Of a stretch of DNA of 64,000 nt, positions 1 through 11,929 are shown piece after piece (position 1 is the stretch's first letter; each line of letters begins with the position of its first letter). Position numbers and translations under genes: made by a program. The notes beneath the pieces are model-generated. The model ran no database searches and was not told the DNA's origin. It saw only the letters and a list, made by a program, of their open reading frames with translations. The stretch covers positions 93,613,805 through 93,677,804 of the forward strand of contig NC_088295.1 of the NCBI RefSeq assembly GCF_032854445.1, in the 5' to 3' direction. This DNA is from Liolophura sinensis. Taxonomy: Eukaryota; Mollusca; Polyplacophora; Chitonida; Chitonidae.

Positions 1-3000
1 TTAGTCCTCTACACCATAATCTGCTCCTGTAATACCCCTGGTGGTTAATGGTTAGTCCTCTACACTATAATCTGCTCCTGTAATACCCCTGGTGGTTAAT
101 GGTTAGTCCTCTACACTATACTCTGCTTCTGTAATACCGCTTGTGGTTATTGGTTAGCCCTCTACACTTTGATCTGCTCCTGTAATACCCCTGGTGGTTA
201 ATGGTTGGTCCTCTACACTATAATCTGCTCCTCCAATACACCTGCTGATCAATTTTTAGTCCTCTACACTACAATCTGCTCTTGTAATACCCCTGGTGAT
301 TAATGTTTTGTCCTATACACTAAAATCTGCTCCTGCAATACACCTGGTGATCAATTTTTATTCCTCTACACTATATTCTGATCTTGTAATACCACTGGTG
401 GTTAATGGTTAGTCAGCTACACTATAATCTGCTCCTGTAATATCCCTGGTGGATAATGGTTTGTCCTCTACACTATAATCTGCTCTTGTAATACCCCTGG
501 TGGTTAACGGTTAGTCCTCTACACTATTATCTGCTCCTGTAATAACGCTGGTGGTTAATAGCTAGTTCTCTACACTATAATCTGCTCCTGTAATCACCCT
601 GGTGGTTATTGGTTAGTCCTCTACACTATAATCTCCTCTCGTAATACCCGTGGTGGTTAATGGTTAGTCCTCTACAGTATAATCTGCTCCTGTAATACTT
701 CTGGTGGGTAAAGGTTTGTCCTCTACATTTTAATCTGCTTTTGTAATACCCCTGGTGGTTAATGGTTAGTCCTCTACACAATAATCTGCTCCTGTAGTAG
801 CCCTGCTGGTTAATGGTTAATCCTCTACACAATAATCTGCTCCTGTAATACCCCTGGTGGTTAATGGTTGGTCCTCTACACTATAATCTGCTCTTGTATT
901 ACCATTGGTGGTTAATGGTTAATCCTCTAGAATATAATCTGATACTGCAATACCCCTGGTGGTTAATGGTTAGTCCTCTACACTATAATCTGCCCCTGTA
1001 ATACACTTGGTGGTAAATGGTTAGTCCTCTACACTATAATCTGCTCTTGTAATACCCCTGGTGGTTAATGGTTAGTCCTGTACACCATAATCTGCTCCTG
1101 TAATATCGCTGGTGGTTAATGGTTAGTCCTCTACAATATAATCTGCTTCTGTAATACCCGTGGTGGTTAATGGTTAGTCCTCTACACTATAACCTGCTCC
1201 TGTAATACACTTGGTGGTAAATGGTTAGTCCTCTACACTATAATCTGCTCTTGTAATACCCCTGGTGGTTAATGGTTAGTTCTCTACACTATGATCTGCT
1301 CCTGTAATATCCCTGATGGTTAATGGTTACTGCTGTACAATATAATTTGCTCCTGTAATACCCCTGGTGGGTAATGATTAGTCCTCTACACTATATTCTG
1401 CTCCTGTAATACCCCTGGTGGTTAATGGTGGCTATTATCTGCCCCTGTAATACCCCTGGTGGGTATAGGTTGGTCCTTTACACTATAATCTGCTTCTGTA
1501 ATACCCCTGGTGGTTAATGGTTAGTCCTCTACACCATAATCTGCTCCTGTAATACCCCTGGTGGTTAATGGTTAGTCCTCTACACTATAATCTGCTTCTG
1601 TAATACCCCTGGTGGTTAATAGTTAGTCACCTATACTATAATCTGCTCCTGTAATACCCCTGGTGGTTAATGGTTAGTCACCTACACAATAATCTGCTCC
1701 TGTAATACCTCTGGTTGTTAATATTTTGTCCTCTATACTATAATCTGCTCCTGTAATACCCCTGGTGGTTCTTGTTTAGTCCTCTACACTATAATCTGCT
1801 CTTGTAATACCCTTGGTGGTTAATGTTTAGTCCTCTACACTATAAACCGCTCTTGTAATATCCCTGGTGGTTAATGGTTTGTCCTCTACACTATAATCTG
1901 CTCCTTTAATATCCCTGGTGGTTAATGTTTAGTCCTCTACATTATAATCTGCTCTTGTAATACCCCTGGTGGTTAATGTTTAGTCCTCTACACTATAATC
2001 TCCTCTTGTAATAGCCCTGGTGGTTAATGGTTAGTCCTCTACACTATAATCTGCTCCTGTAATACCCCTGGTGGTTATTGGTTAGTCCTCTACACTATAA
2101 TCTGCTCTTGTAATACCCCTGGTGGTTAATGGTTAGGCCTCTACACTATAATCTGCTCCTGTAATACCCCTGGTGGTTAATGGTTGGTCCTCTACACTAT
2201 AATCTGCTCTTGTAACACCCCTGGTGATTAATGGTTAGGCCTTTACACTATAATCTGATACTGCAATACCCCTGGTGGTTAATGGTTAGTCCTGTACACT
2301 ATAATCTGCTCCTGTAATACCCCTGGTGGTTAATGGTTAGACCTCTACACTATAATCTGCTTCTGTAATACCCCTGGTGGTTAATAGTTAGTCCCCTATA
2401 CTATAATCTGCTCCTGTAATACCCGTGGTGGTTTATGGTTAGTCACCTACACAATAATCTGCTCCTGTAATACCTCTGGTTGTTAATATTTTGTCCTCTA
2501 CACTATAATCTGCTCCTGTAATACCCCTGATGGTTAATGTTTAGTCCTCTACACTATAATTTCCTCTTGTAATACCCCTGGTGGTTAATGTTTATTACAC
2601 TATAATCTGCTCCTGTAATACCCTTGGTGGTTAATGTTTAGTCCTCTACACTATAATCTGCTCTTGTAATATCCCTGGTGGTTAATGGTTAGTCCTCTAC
2701 ACTATAATCTGCTCCTTTATTATCCCTGGTGGTTAATGTTTCGTCCTCTACACAATAATTTCCTCTTGTAATACCTCTGGTGGTTAATGGTTAGTCCTCT
2801 ACACTATAATCTGCTCTTGTAATACCCCTGTTGGTTAATGTTTAGTCCTCTACACTATAATCTCCTCTTGTAATACCCCTGGTGGTTAGTGTTTAGTCCT
2901 CTACACTATAATCTGCTCCTGTAATACCCCTGGTGGTTATTGGTTAGTCCTCTACACTATAATCTGGTCCTGTAATACCACTGGTGGTTAATGGTTAGTC

Positions 3001-4760
3001 CTCTACACTATAACCTTCTCCTGTAATACCCCTGGTGGTTAATGGTTAGTCGTCTACACTATAATCTGCTCTTGTAACACCCCTGGTGATTTATGGTTAG
3101 GCCTTTACACTATAATCTGATACTGCAATACCTCTGGTGGTTAATGGTTTGTCCTCTACACTATAATCTGCTCTTGTAATACCCCTGGTGGCTAATGTTT
3201 TGTCCTCTACACTATAATCTGCTCCTGTAATACCCCTGGGTGTTAATGTTTAGTCCTCTACACTATAATCTCCTCTTGTAATACCCCTGGTGGTTAATGG
3301 TTAGTCTTCTACACTATAATCTGCTCCTGTAATACCCCTGGTGGTTAATGGTTAGTCCTCTACACTATAATCTGCTCTTGTAGTACCCCTGGTGATCAAT
3401 GGTTTGTCCTCTACATTATAATCTTTTCCTGTAATACCTCTGGTGGTTAATTGTTAGTCCTGTACACTATAATCTGCCCCTGTAATACCCCTGGTGGTTA
3501 ATGGTTAATCCTCTACACTATAATCTGCTCCTGTATTAGCTCTGTTGGTAATGGTTGGTCCTTTACACTATAATCTGCTCCTGTAATACCCCTGGTGGTT
3601 AATGATTAATCTTCTACACTATAATCTGCTCCGGTAATACCCCTGTTTGTTAATGGTTAGTCCTCTACACTATAATCTGCTCCTGTAATAGCTCTGTTGG
3701 TAATGGTTGGTCCTCTACACTATAATCTGCTCCTGTAATAGCTCTGTTGGTAATGGTTAGTCCTCTACACTATAATCTGCTCCGGTAATACCCCTGTTGG
3801 TTAATGGTTAGTCCTCTACACTATAATCTGCTCCTGTAATAGCTCTGTTGGTAATGGTTGGTCCTTTACACTATAATCTGCTCCTGTAATACCCCTGGTG
3901 GTTAATGGTTAATCCTCTACACTATAATCTGCTCCTGTAATAGCTCTGTTGGTAATGGTTAGTCCTCTACACTATAATCTGCTCCTGTAATACCCCTGGT
4001 GATTAATGGTTAGTCCTCTACACTATAATCTGCTCCTGTAATACCCCTGGTGGTTAATGTTTAGTCCTCTACACTATAATCTGCTCCTGTGATACCCCTG
4101 GTGGTTGATGGTTAGTCCTCTATACTATAATCTGCTCCTGTAATACCCCTGATGGTTAATGTTTAGTCCTCTACACTACAATCTGCTCCTGTAATAATCC
4201 TGGTGGTTAATGTTTAGTCCTCTACACTATAATCTACTCTTGTAATACCCCTGGTGGTTAATGTTTAGTCCTCTACACTATAATCTGCTCCTGTGATACC
4301 CCTGGTGGTTGATGGTTAGTCCTCTATACTATAATCTGCTCCTGTAAAACCCCTGGTGGTTAATGTTTAGTCCTCTACACTATAATCTGCTCCTGTAATA
4401 ATCCTGGTGGTTAATGTTTAGTCCTCTACACTATAATCTACTCTTTTGATACCCCTGGTGGTTGATGGTTAGTCCTCTACACTATAATCTGCTCCTGTAA
4501 TACGCCTGGTGGTTAATGGTGGGTCCTCTACACCATAATCTGCTCTTGTAATACCCTTGGTGGTTAATGGTTAATCCTCTATACTATAATCTGCTCCTGT
4601 AATACCCCTGTTGGTTAATGTTTAGTCCTCTACACTATAATCTGCTCCTGTAATACCCCTGGTGGTTAATGTTTTGTCCTCTGCACTATAATCTGCTCTT
4701 GTGATACCCCTGTTGGTTGATGGTTATTCCTCTACACTATAATCTGCTCCTGTCATATCA
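1..4760. repeat. 51-bp minisatellite, about 93 copies
   Basis: Tandem units with core ctacactataatctgctcc followed by tgtaatacccctggtggtta. The first unit recurs 51 bases on. Copies differ by point changes and small indels. The array begins before the window and ends at about 4760, 330 bases before the first visible Ig exon, so it most likely sits in an intron. I see no source exon in the window. Short open frames in it are repeat translations. Confidence 0.95.
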
Positions 4761-5086
4761 TTTTATCCGATATGATCTTATTCAAATAGACATGGGCATG
4801 TACTTTTTCTAACTGACCAGCTTACCCGCTGCCGGCTATTTTTGGTGTCGGCTGGGTTTGAAAGCTATATATCTCCCATATAGAATCTACTTCCGGTTAT
4901 CTCATATGGAATAAGGTTGTGTTTTAACTTCAAATTCTGCCTTTGTCTCAGATTAATCCCAAGGGAGTATAGCATGGGCTTGAGTCCAGTACAAACTTGA
5001 CGAACAACACATTACTTACAAACTCACGCTGGCGTCACTGCATTTGATATTAAGCCATATAAAGCTTGCCCTTGTTTCTGCTACAG
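4761..5086 (+). other. unique intron sequence before Ig1
   Basis: Non-repetitive sequence between the 51-bp array and the first visible exon. It ends in a pyrimidine-rich acceptor (tgtttctgctacag, AG at 5085-5086). I see no other feature in it. Confidence 0.6.
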
Positions 5087-5262
5087 ATAAACCGTCCCAC
5101 CCGGAGGGTTACCCCATCTTTGAGGATGTCCAGGTAGATCGGACAGGTAGGAACCGAGATGACGTGGTCGTCACGTGCAAAGTGAATGGATCCCCGGCTC
5201 CGACAGTAAACCTGTGGCGGGAAGTGACGGGCCCGGATGGCACCAAATACCAGAATGTCCGG
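5087..5262 (+). CDS. Ig1, first-half exon
   Basis: Exon of a multi-Ig protein. It enters in phase 1 after tgctacag and leaves in phase 0 at gtccgg|gtgagt (176 nt). The translation has the Ig B-strand cysteine and C-strand tryptophan (VVVTCKVNG, then NLWRE) and the lead-in EGYPIFEDVQVDRTG. That lead-in is nearly repeated in the Ig2 exon at 7802, so the two domains are tandem duplicates. The second half of the domain is at 6286. An upstream exon must supply the first base of codon one. The protein is probably an extracellular or cell-adhesion Ig-superfamily member; the exact family is unresolved. Confidence 0.87.
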
Positions 5263-5990
5263 GTGAGTACCAGAGAGTCTGGGTCTCTGAATATGTGGTA
5301 AAGCGTCCAGGTGAGTACACGAGTGTATATTTTGGTGCCAGAGCGTCCAGGTGAGTGCCTGATTTGGAGCGTTCGGGTGAGTACACGAGTGCCTGATTAG
5401 TTGCCAGAGTGTCCGGATGGATGCTAGTGCTTGGATGGGTACTAGGGTGACGAAAGACACATTGTAAGTGCTAATGTGTCTGATGGGTACTGCAGTATTT
5501 GGACCAGTACCTAAGCATCCGGGTCAGTACTAGAAGACCAGGATGGGTGCCGGAGCATCCGGGGGATTACTATAATATCTGGATGACTACCAGGTTGCGC
5601 GAGTGAGTAGCAGAATGCCTGGAAGCGTACCAAAGTACGCTGGTGAGTGCTAGAGTGTGTGGATGGGTACCGGAGTGTTTGGGTGAGCACCACAATGCCT
5701 GGAAGGGTACCAAAAGTACGCTGGTGAGTGCTAGAGTGTGTGAATTGGTACCGGAGTATCTAGGTGAGCACCACAATGCCTGGGTACCAAGGTATGTTGG
5801 TGAGTGCTAGTGTGTGGATGGGTACCGGAGTGTCTGGGTGAGCTCCACAATGTCCGGAGGGTACTAGGATGCCCGAATGAGTGCTGCAACATGTTTATTA
5901 GTGTCAGAACGTCCGGGTGAGAGCCAAAGTGCCCTGGTCTGTGCTAGGGTGACCAAGTAAGGACTAATGTGTCTGATGGATACCGGAGTG
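5263..5990 (+). repeat. degenerate array copied from Ig1 exon end and 5' splice site
   Basis: Starts at the exon-intron border. The exon end ccagaatgtccgg|gtgagtacc recurs as ccagagcgtccag|gtgagt, gagcgttcgg|gtgagt and similar at irregular 27-45 base spacing, fading into variants with ggatgggtacc. The unit therefore contains the last ~12 exon bases plus the donor. Copies are strongly diverged, so the limits are approximate. Confidence 0.7.
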
Positions 5991-6285
5991 TTCGAATCAT
6001 TGCATACCGTTGGTCGCACTTTGTTCTAGATAACGCGCATTTATGGCAAGGTAAGATCTAAACCACACTACAGAAGTGAACCATCATGTTGAAGACTAGA
6101 GATTCTGGATGACAGAGACTTCTGGGTTGAGTGTAGAATATATCATCATAAGATTTGGAAATCGTATTTGTGTGAATGTAAAGATTCGTTTATTCCTCAT
6201 GTATGTTGTCTTAAACTCTCTGAAGTTTATGTTTTAATAGTTGGTTGAGTGTGTATGACGCTGACCTACATGTAAACGCTTTCAG

Positions 6286-6446
6286 ACTGGAGGCCGATAC
6301 ACCGTAGAGCAGAACCAATACGCGGACTACTCGGTGGCGAGAGCAGTGATCCGGTCCCGCCTCATCAAGTGACGCCGGTACATACCTGTGCTCCGCCCAG
6401 AACTCCCACGGATCTATCCGCCAGGAGTTTTCTCTAACCATCGGGG
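6286..6446 (+). CDS. Ig1, second-half exon (one-base frame break)
   Basis: Acceptor gctttcag|actgg, donor atcgggg|gtacgt. It opens in phase 0 as TGGRYTVEQN and closes with DAGTYLCSAQNS...SLTIGG, the Ig F-strand cysteine motif and G strand. The two parts are in different frames: a run of three C near 6354-6359 has one base too many and the opening frame meets a stop just after. The exon is 161 nt, whereas the sister exons at 8492, 13269, 19008 and 28509 are all 160 nt, so one extra base explains it. It could be a sequencing error or a recent lesion. Confidence 0.8.
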
Positions 6447-6928
6447 GTACGTTAACCACTTCAAGGCATACAGAGAAGGGGGAACAGCTGGTGAACAGAC
6501 ATCCGTATACCAGTCATCAACAACTATAAAAGTGCATAAAGTAATGGACCTAAATTAAAAGTTAAGACGGATTCATGCAAGGAGAAACAGTCGACAGTTT
6601 TCCTGTGTCACGAAAAGTCACAAGGAATGCTATAGGCGAATGGATTAAATCAGTATCCAAATTATGTACCATGTAAGCTTCTAGGTAGTTGTTGATGAGC
6701 TGTATGTATGTATGACAGGGGTTTAACGTCGTACTTAACTTGATTAGTTGTCAAAATATGTATATGAGTTGTGATTTGAATGTAACGGTTCATATGTGCA
6801 AGGTGATGGTCTTGTTCAATACGATGCAGATATAGCCTCTCGTCCCAGGGTGGAAAATCATGGACAGACTAAGAGGAAATATGTACATTCCAAACGCAAG
6901 ACTCGTCAGTACATTGTCTGCCAAAAAT

Positions 6929-7085
6929 TTATTTATTTACTTAATTGGTCTTTTACGCCGTGTTCAAGAATATTTCGCTTATACGACAGCGGCCAGCATT
7001 ATGGTGGGCAGAAACCAGACAGTTCCCCGGGGAAACCCACGACCATACGCAGGTTACTGACAGACCTTCCCACGTACGCCTGTCC
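6929..7085 (-). mobile_element. tRNA-derived SINE, truncated
   Basis: Carries the SINE body in reverse orientation: tail side ttatttatttacttaattgg, then ttttacgccgtgttcaagaa, then cggccagcattatggtgggc, then acgaccatacgcaggttact. The tRNA-like head is missing. It belongs to the same family as the nearly complete copy at 43703-43972. Confidence 0.85.
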
Positions 7086-7639
7086 TAATAAGAATAGATC
7101 ACAGGTGTGTTCGGGGTATCATAGCACAGAGAGATATTTCCGCTGATGCGTTGCTTTTGGAATGGATAATGTATATGTCTAATGGTAAATTGTAAAATTA
7201 TGATTAAACCAATATTGTTATTAATTTCGAACTTTGTCTTTTACAGGTGAATCCATCCAAGGGACAAGTCAAGATTCACAACAAAATCAAGTTGAAAGTA
7301 TGTAATATCGAACAGAATCGCAGTCTGAAAACTTGAATGAAAAAATGTTCATTTGGTTCTAATAGCTATCTTTTTCATTTTATATGAAATTGTGTGATTT
7401 CCTTTTTAAGCGACACTATATCTACAAGCGCTGTCGATGTGATAGCCGATTAATTCATTCGGATATTCTTGAGTTCGGCGTATAACAACAATAAATTAAA
7501 TAAATTTATTCATTCCCTGCCCTTTTAACCCCAATAGGTGTGTATGTAAATCAATTTATACAGTAACATGTAATCACGTCTTATTCGTATGGCTGTTGGC
7601 GTGTGGCGAATCAGGAATTCGAATGTTTATTTATCACTG

Positions 7640-7712
7640 GTGTCACACGCCGTACCCGTAATTAAGAATATTTCACGTATACGACGACGACTGATAACAT
7701 TATGGTAGGAGG
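7640..7712 (-). mobile_element. diverged SINE fragment
   Basis: Short stretch with taagaatatttcacgtatac followed by gacgac and cattatggtaggagga, which matches the central part of the SINE family in reverse orientation, with the neighbouring parts lost or unrecognisable. Confidence 0.55.
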
Positions 7713-7801
7713 ATATATACCCATTTTTCTGCATTTAACAGAATGGGTCAAGCCTATAGTTCATATAATCCAATGTGTAATGATCGGGTATCCTATTTTA
7801 G

Positions 7802-7980
7802 CTATTGCACCCAATCGCCCCGAGGGCTACCCTAAGTTTGAGGACGTCCAGGTGGACCGGACAGGTGTTAGCCGAGCTGACGTCGTGGTTACCTGTAGAG
7901 TGAGTGGCTTTCCCGCACCTAACGTCCACCTCTGGCGAGAAGTAAAGACGGACGGACAGACGGACTATCAGCGCATACGG
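7802..7980 (+). CDS. Ig2, first-half exon
   Basis: Acceptor tattttag|ctatt (phase 1), donor catacgg|gtaaac (phase 0), 179 nt. The translation contains EGYPKFEDVQVDRTG, VVVTCRVSG and HLWRE, with the Ig cysteine and tryptophan in place. It is the closest relative of the Ig1 exon at 5087, showing a tandem domain duplication. It pairs with the exon at 8492. Confidence 0.88.
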
Positions 7981-8491
7981 GTAAACCAGCAGTCTCCTCG
8001 CTAACTTATATGTCCGACATATAACATCTGCCAATACGTTGTAAACCATTCTCGCACAGTCTCAATTGGGGGTTTAAGTCAGACGGGTTGCCGTTTTTAC
8101 TATAAAATCCATCTGTTTTACTGCATTCCTCCTCCAGGGGACAGTGATCTGTGGCACCATCCAATTTTCCTTTCCCAGCTGCATGGGATGCTCTTCTGTA
8201 TAACAATGTACTGAAAACTATCCCATGGGAATGAACCAGAAATCCCTCGTTCACCTAGCATGAGATGGTTTTCTGTGCTTCCATCCATCTATCTTTATTC
8301 AGCTACAATACACGTTTCCTTTCTCTTTTTTGATGAGATCGTTATCTGACTTACGACCGCCGTCGGCTTTTTTCTCGTCCAAAGCGTCCTTGTCTGTGTT
8401 ACCATCTTCTGTTAACTATAGACAGGATAGCCCTATCCGTGAAGTAACTGTTGCCATGTTGTCCCTGCGGCATGTTTTTGTTGATTGGCAG

Positions 8492-8651
8492 ACTGATGGG
8501 CGCATATTTGTTGATCAACGGAAGTACGACCGCTACACGCTTCTGCGCGGTATTATTCGGGGAGCCACATCGGCAGACGCCGGCATCTACCTCTGCTCGG
8601 CAGACAATAGCCTGGGCTCACTACGGCAGCAGTTTAGACTAACTCTTGGAG
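8492..8651 (+). CDS. Ig2, second-half exon
   Basis: Acceptor gattggcag|actga, donor cttggag|gtacgt, 160 nt, phase 0 to 1. Reads TDGRIFVDQRK, then SADAGIYLCSADNS, then FRLTLG: the E-F-G strands of an Ig domain with an intact cysteine. The frame is clean, so it serves as the length standard for the broken Ig1 and Ig3 counterparts. Confidence 0.88.
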
Positions 8652-8805
8652 GTACGTAACGCAACTGGCCAACTGATAAAGAGTGCATATAACATAGTGT
8701 TTTCTGATATCACCAGGCAGGATAACAAGACAACAGCTGTCATGATAACAGGACACCACCACTGCGACGCATTTACTTCAAAAGTTAGTCAGTTCTACCA
8801 GTTAA
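8652..8805. other. short unique intron stretch after Ig2
   Basis: Unique sequence following the donor. The adjoining 23-bp array does not copy the exon end here, unlike several other introns. Confidence 0.5.
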
Positions 8806-9600
8806 GTGCCTTCATCCTGCCTGGTGGTGTCTTGTTATCCTGACACGTGTTGCCGTGTTATACTGCATGATGGTGTCCTGTTATCCTGTCTGGTGGTGTC
8901 CTGTTATCCTACCTGGTGGTGTCCTGTTATCCTGACAGCTGTTGTCTTGTTATCCTGCCTGGTGATGTCCTGTTATCTTGCCTGGTGTTTCCCTTTTATC
9001 CTGCCCGGTTATGTCTTGTTATCCTGGTTGGTGTTGTCCTGTTATACAACTCGGTGGTGTCTTGTTACCCTGAATGCTGTTGTCTTATCCTGCCTCTTGT
9101 AGTCCTGTTATCTTGTTATCCTGCCTGGTGGTGTCTTGTTATTCTGCCTGGTTATATCCTGTTATCCGGCCTGGTGGTATCCTGTTATCCCGCCCCTTGT
9201 TGTCCTCCCATTGGTAACCTGTTATTCTGCCAGATGGTGTCCTCTTATCCTGCCTAGTGGTGTCTTGCTATCCTGCTTGGTGGTGTTCTGTTATCCTGCT
9301 TAGTGGTCCTATTATCCTGCCTGGTGGTGTCCTGTTACCCTGAATAGTGTTGTCTTGTCCTGCCTCTTGTTGTCCTGTTATCCTGTTTGGTGGTGTCCTG
9401 TTATCCTGTCTGGTGGTGTCTTGCCATCCTACCTGGTGGTGTCCTGTTATGCTTCCCAGTAGTGTCTTGTTATCCTGCCTGGTGGTGTTATGTCATCCTG
9501 TCTGGTCGTGTCCTGTTATCCTGCGTAGGGGTGTCCTCTTATCCTGCCCGGTTGTGTCTGTTGTCCTACCTGGTGGTGTAAGATTTACCTGTAATATTGA
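8806..9600. repeat. 23-bp minisatellite
   Basis: About 34 copies of a unit around tggtggtgtcctgttatcct with gcc. It lies in the Ig2-Ig3 intron. Open frames across it only reflect the repeat. Confidence 0.9.
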
Positions 9601-9899
9601 CCTATATTGAGCTGTAATGTTGACCTGTATTCATACTGACCTCTATTGTCCTGTAATACTGACCAGTTTTAACCCCTGATACTGACCTGTATTTTCCTGT
9701 AATATTGGCCTGTGTTGTCCTGTAATACTTGCCTGTGGTGTCTTGTAATACTGTCCTGTGTTGTCCTGTAATATTGTCCTTTGTTGTCCTGTAATACTGA
9801 CCTGTGTTGTCCTGTAATACTGACCTGTGTTGTCCTGTAAAACTGACCTGTGTTGCCTTGTAATACTGACCTGTGTTGTGAAATACTGGCTTGCATTGC
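9600..9899. repeat. second 23-bp minisatellite up to the gap
   Basis: Units around ctgtaatactgacctgtgtt with gtc, about 12 copies, running directly into the N gap. The shared cctgt core suggests a relation to the preceding array. Confidence 0.88.
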
Positions 9900-10099
9900 N
9901 NNNNNNNNNNNNNNNNNNNNNNNNNNNNNNNNNNNNNNNNNNNNNNNNNNNNNNNNNNNNNNNNNNNNNNNNNNNNNNNNNNNNNNNNNNNNNNNNNNNN
10001 NNNNNNNNNNNNNNNNNNNNNNNNNNNNNNNNNNNNNNNNNNNNNNNNNNNNNNNNNNNNNNNNNNNNNNNNNNNNNNNNNNNNNNNNNNNNNNNNNNN
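9900..10099. other. assembly gap, 200 N
   Basis: Exactly 200 N, which looks like a placeholder of unknown true size. It interrupts a minisatellite. The first half of Ig3 is expected here, because a second-half exon follows immediately and none precedes it. Confidence 0.95.
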
Positions 10100-10113
10100 A
10101 TCTGTTCACACAG

Positions 10114-10273
10114 GGAAGTGACCGTGTCACCTTGCAAAAGCGACAAGAAGGGGACAGGGCTTTGTAACCGTTACCATACGACGGGTGACAGCCGGAGTAC
10201 GCAGGCTCCTATCTATGTGCCCGCCATGAACGCTAGAGGAACCGTTAGCAAGAGTTCAACCTCACTGTTCAAG
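10114..10273 (+). CDS. Ig3, second-half exon with several frame breaks
   Basis: Acceptor gttcacacag|ggaag, donor gttcaag|gtattg, exactly 160 nt as in the intact sister exons. Ig-like pieces appear in different frames in the right order: GSDRVTLQK, then VTVTIRRVTA, then AGSYLC, then AMNARGTV, then EFNLTVQ. Joining them needs two one-base losses and two one-base gains, net zero. As it lies 14 bases from the N gap, poor consensus at a contig end is a good explanation; decay is the alternative. Confidence 0.72.
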
Positions 10274-11588
10274 GTATTGTTTTCAGTGTTCATCAGTTAT
10301 CAACGTTATATAAGAGGCGCCGTCAAGCAAATGCTCTTTAGCATTGCGTGCTGTCGCTCCTTGCCTTCGTTGCGGAAATCACCATTTTAAATTAAATCCC
10401 GCCCAAATGCTCTTTAATTCCTTTTTCAAGCATTTATCCCTGATCATATTAGATTTACTATAAATACAATCACAGTGTTCAATGTACTGCGATGTATTAG
10501 TTAATTATAAGATAGTTTGTCTATTTAAATACCATTTAATTTTATTTTAACCATTTTTAATAATAACGTTATGGATCTGGTTATTTGAATTTGAAAAGGC
10601 GAATGGGATTATCCGTCTATTTTTAGTAACATGAGCCAAGTGAAAAACAATAAACAGCTTTATTATAGAAACAGACGAAAAAAGAATTGATTGCTTGGGC
10701 AAAATTGGCATTGTGCTAGTTTAGTAGCATGAGTTGGAAGGCAGGAATAAATAATTTAGCTATTTATGGCAACATAGTGAGTTGTTTTGGTTGCTGGCTA
10801 AAAACATCATAGTTGTGTGCTTGGTTGGGGGCGATGATCAAAGGGCCACGTTTGTTGTCGTGACAGCACGTGGGGTTTGTGACAGTCAGTGCCAGGTAGA
10901 TCTTCCACATCTTTTACCTAACGCGATAGCGAGTATACGGAATCCTGGATATGCCTGATCGTGGCAATGACAGTTTAAGACAGCATGTTTTCCACCAGAA
11001 GCGTGATTAGCTCCTTCACACATATATGTACTGAATAAACGTAGCCTACCGTGTTCCAGCAAATACAAACATTGTCATTGTTGCCACTCTGCAAAATGAA
11101 AATAGTTTGTCTTCTGTTTAGTCTAAAAACTTATTGTTTACCACTTGGTTCGTGTTCCTGAGAAAAACTTTTCCTTTCTTACCAGTGAATAAAAAAGTAT
11201 ATATTTTATCATGATGTTGCCAGAAATTGTTGAAATCAAAATAGTTAGTCTTTATCTTACTTTAAATAAACAAATAATTTTCTCTGTCACACAAATGTTT
11301 AAGGAAGAGATGGAAATGTCCCCCTAGGGGCTCCGTACTTTGTTGTTCTTCAGATAAACCTGATCACCGTAAAATGGCCGAAGAATTTCGAACGAGCGCT
11401 TATACTGAACGTGGAGTTATAGACCTAAAACTTTCTAGATGTGTGACTTTCAATCAGACAAACGTAGACATAAACCACAAGATTAATGAACATGTAGGCA
11501 TACGCTAATAGGGTATCTTAATGTCGACAACTTCGTGTGATGTTATCCTAACGTGATCCCGATCAACTGCTTCCCCCTGACACTGTAG
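10274..11588. other. intron Ig3-Ig4
   Basis: About 1.3 kb of AT-rich sequence without tandem array, coding potential or recognisable mobile element. It ends in the Ig4 acceptor gacactgtag. Confidence 0.6.
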
Positions 11589-11752
11589 AGGGCTCCACAT
11601 CCAAACAGGCGGGTCTGGCTATTGATGGAGTGACCGTCGACTCCACGGGGGAGAATAACCAAGATGTGACGATAACGTGTACGGCGACGGGTAACCCGGT
11701 GCCTAGCCTGAGGCTGTGGCAATACAAGAACGGCAACTACCAGGTGGTACAG
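11589..11752 (+). CDS. Ig4, first-half exon
   Basis: Acceptor cactgtag|aggg in phase 1, donor gtacag|gtaaga in phase 0 (164 nt). The frame is open and reads AGLAIDGVTVDSTG, then VTITCTATGNPVP, then RLWQYKNG: cysteine, the G-x-P-x-P loop and tryptophan of an Ig domain. It is related to the Ig1, Ig2 and Ig5 first halves. No initiator precedes it, as expected for an internal exon. Confidence 0.88.
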
Positions 11753-11810
11753 GTAAGACAGCAAGTCATCGGATAACAAGCCCTTCTCCAAGACACTAGT
11801 CGCTGAGCAA

Positions 11811-11863
11811 TATCTATTTATTTTTTTCATTTGTGTTTTACGCCATACTCAAGAATATTTGAC
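11811..11863 (-). mobile_element. SINE 3' fragment
   Basis: Short piece with tttgtgttttacgccatact followed by caagaatattt, the 3' part of the SINE family in reverse orientation. The rest is absent. Confidence 0.6.
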
Positions 11864-11929
11864 TTGCTAAGCAATAAGTGAATATCCTAGAAAAACACGG
11901 CAGAGATATATAACATCCATCGTCTCTGC

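Larger units (their letters stand above)
6447..7801. other. intron Ig1-Ig2
   Basis: About 1.35 kb between the Ig1 and Ig2 exons. It holds one truncated SINE (6929-7085), a short related fragment at 7640-7712, and near 6720 a ggggtttaacgtcgtactta segment that matches the end of the second repeat family at 41946-42280. The rest is AT-rich sequence in which I see nothing else. Confidence 0.6.
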
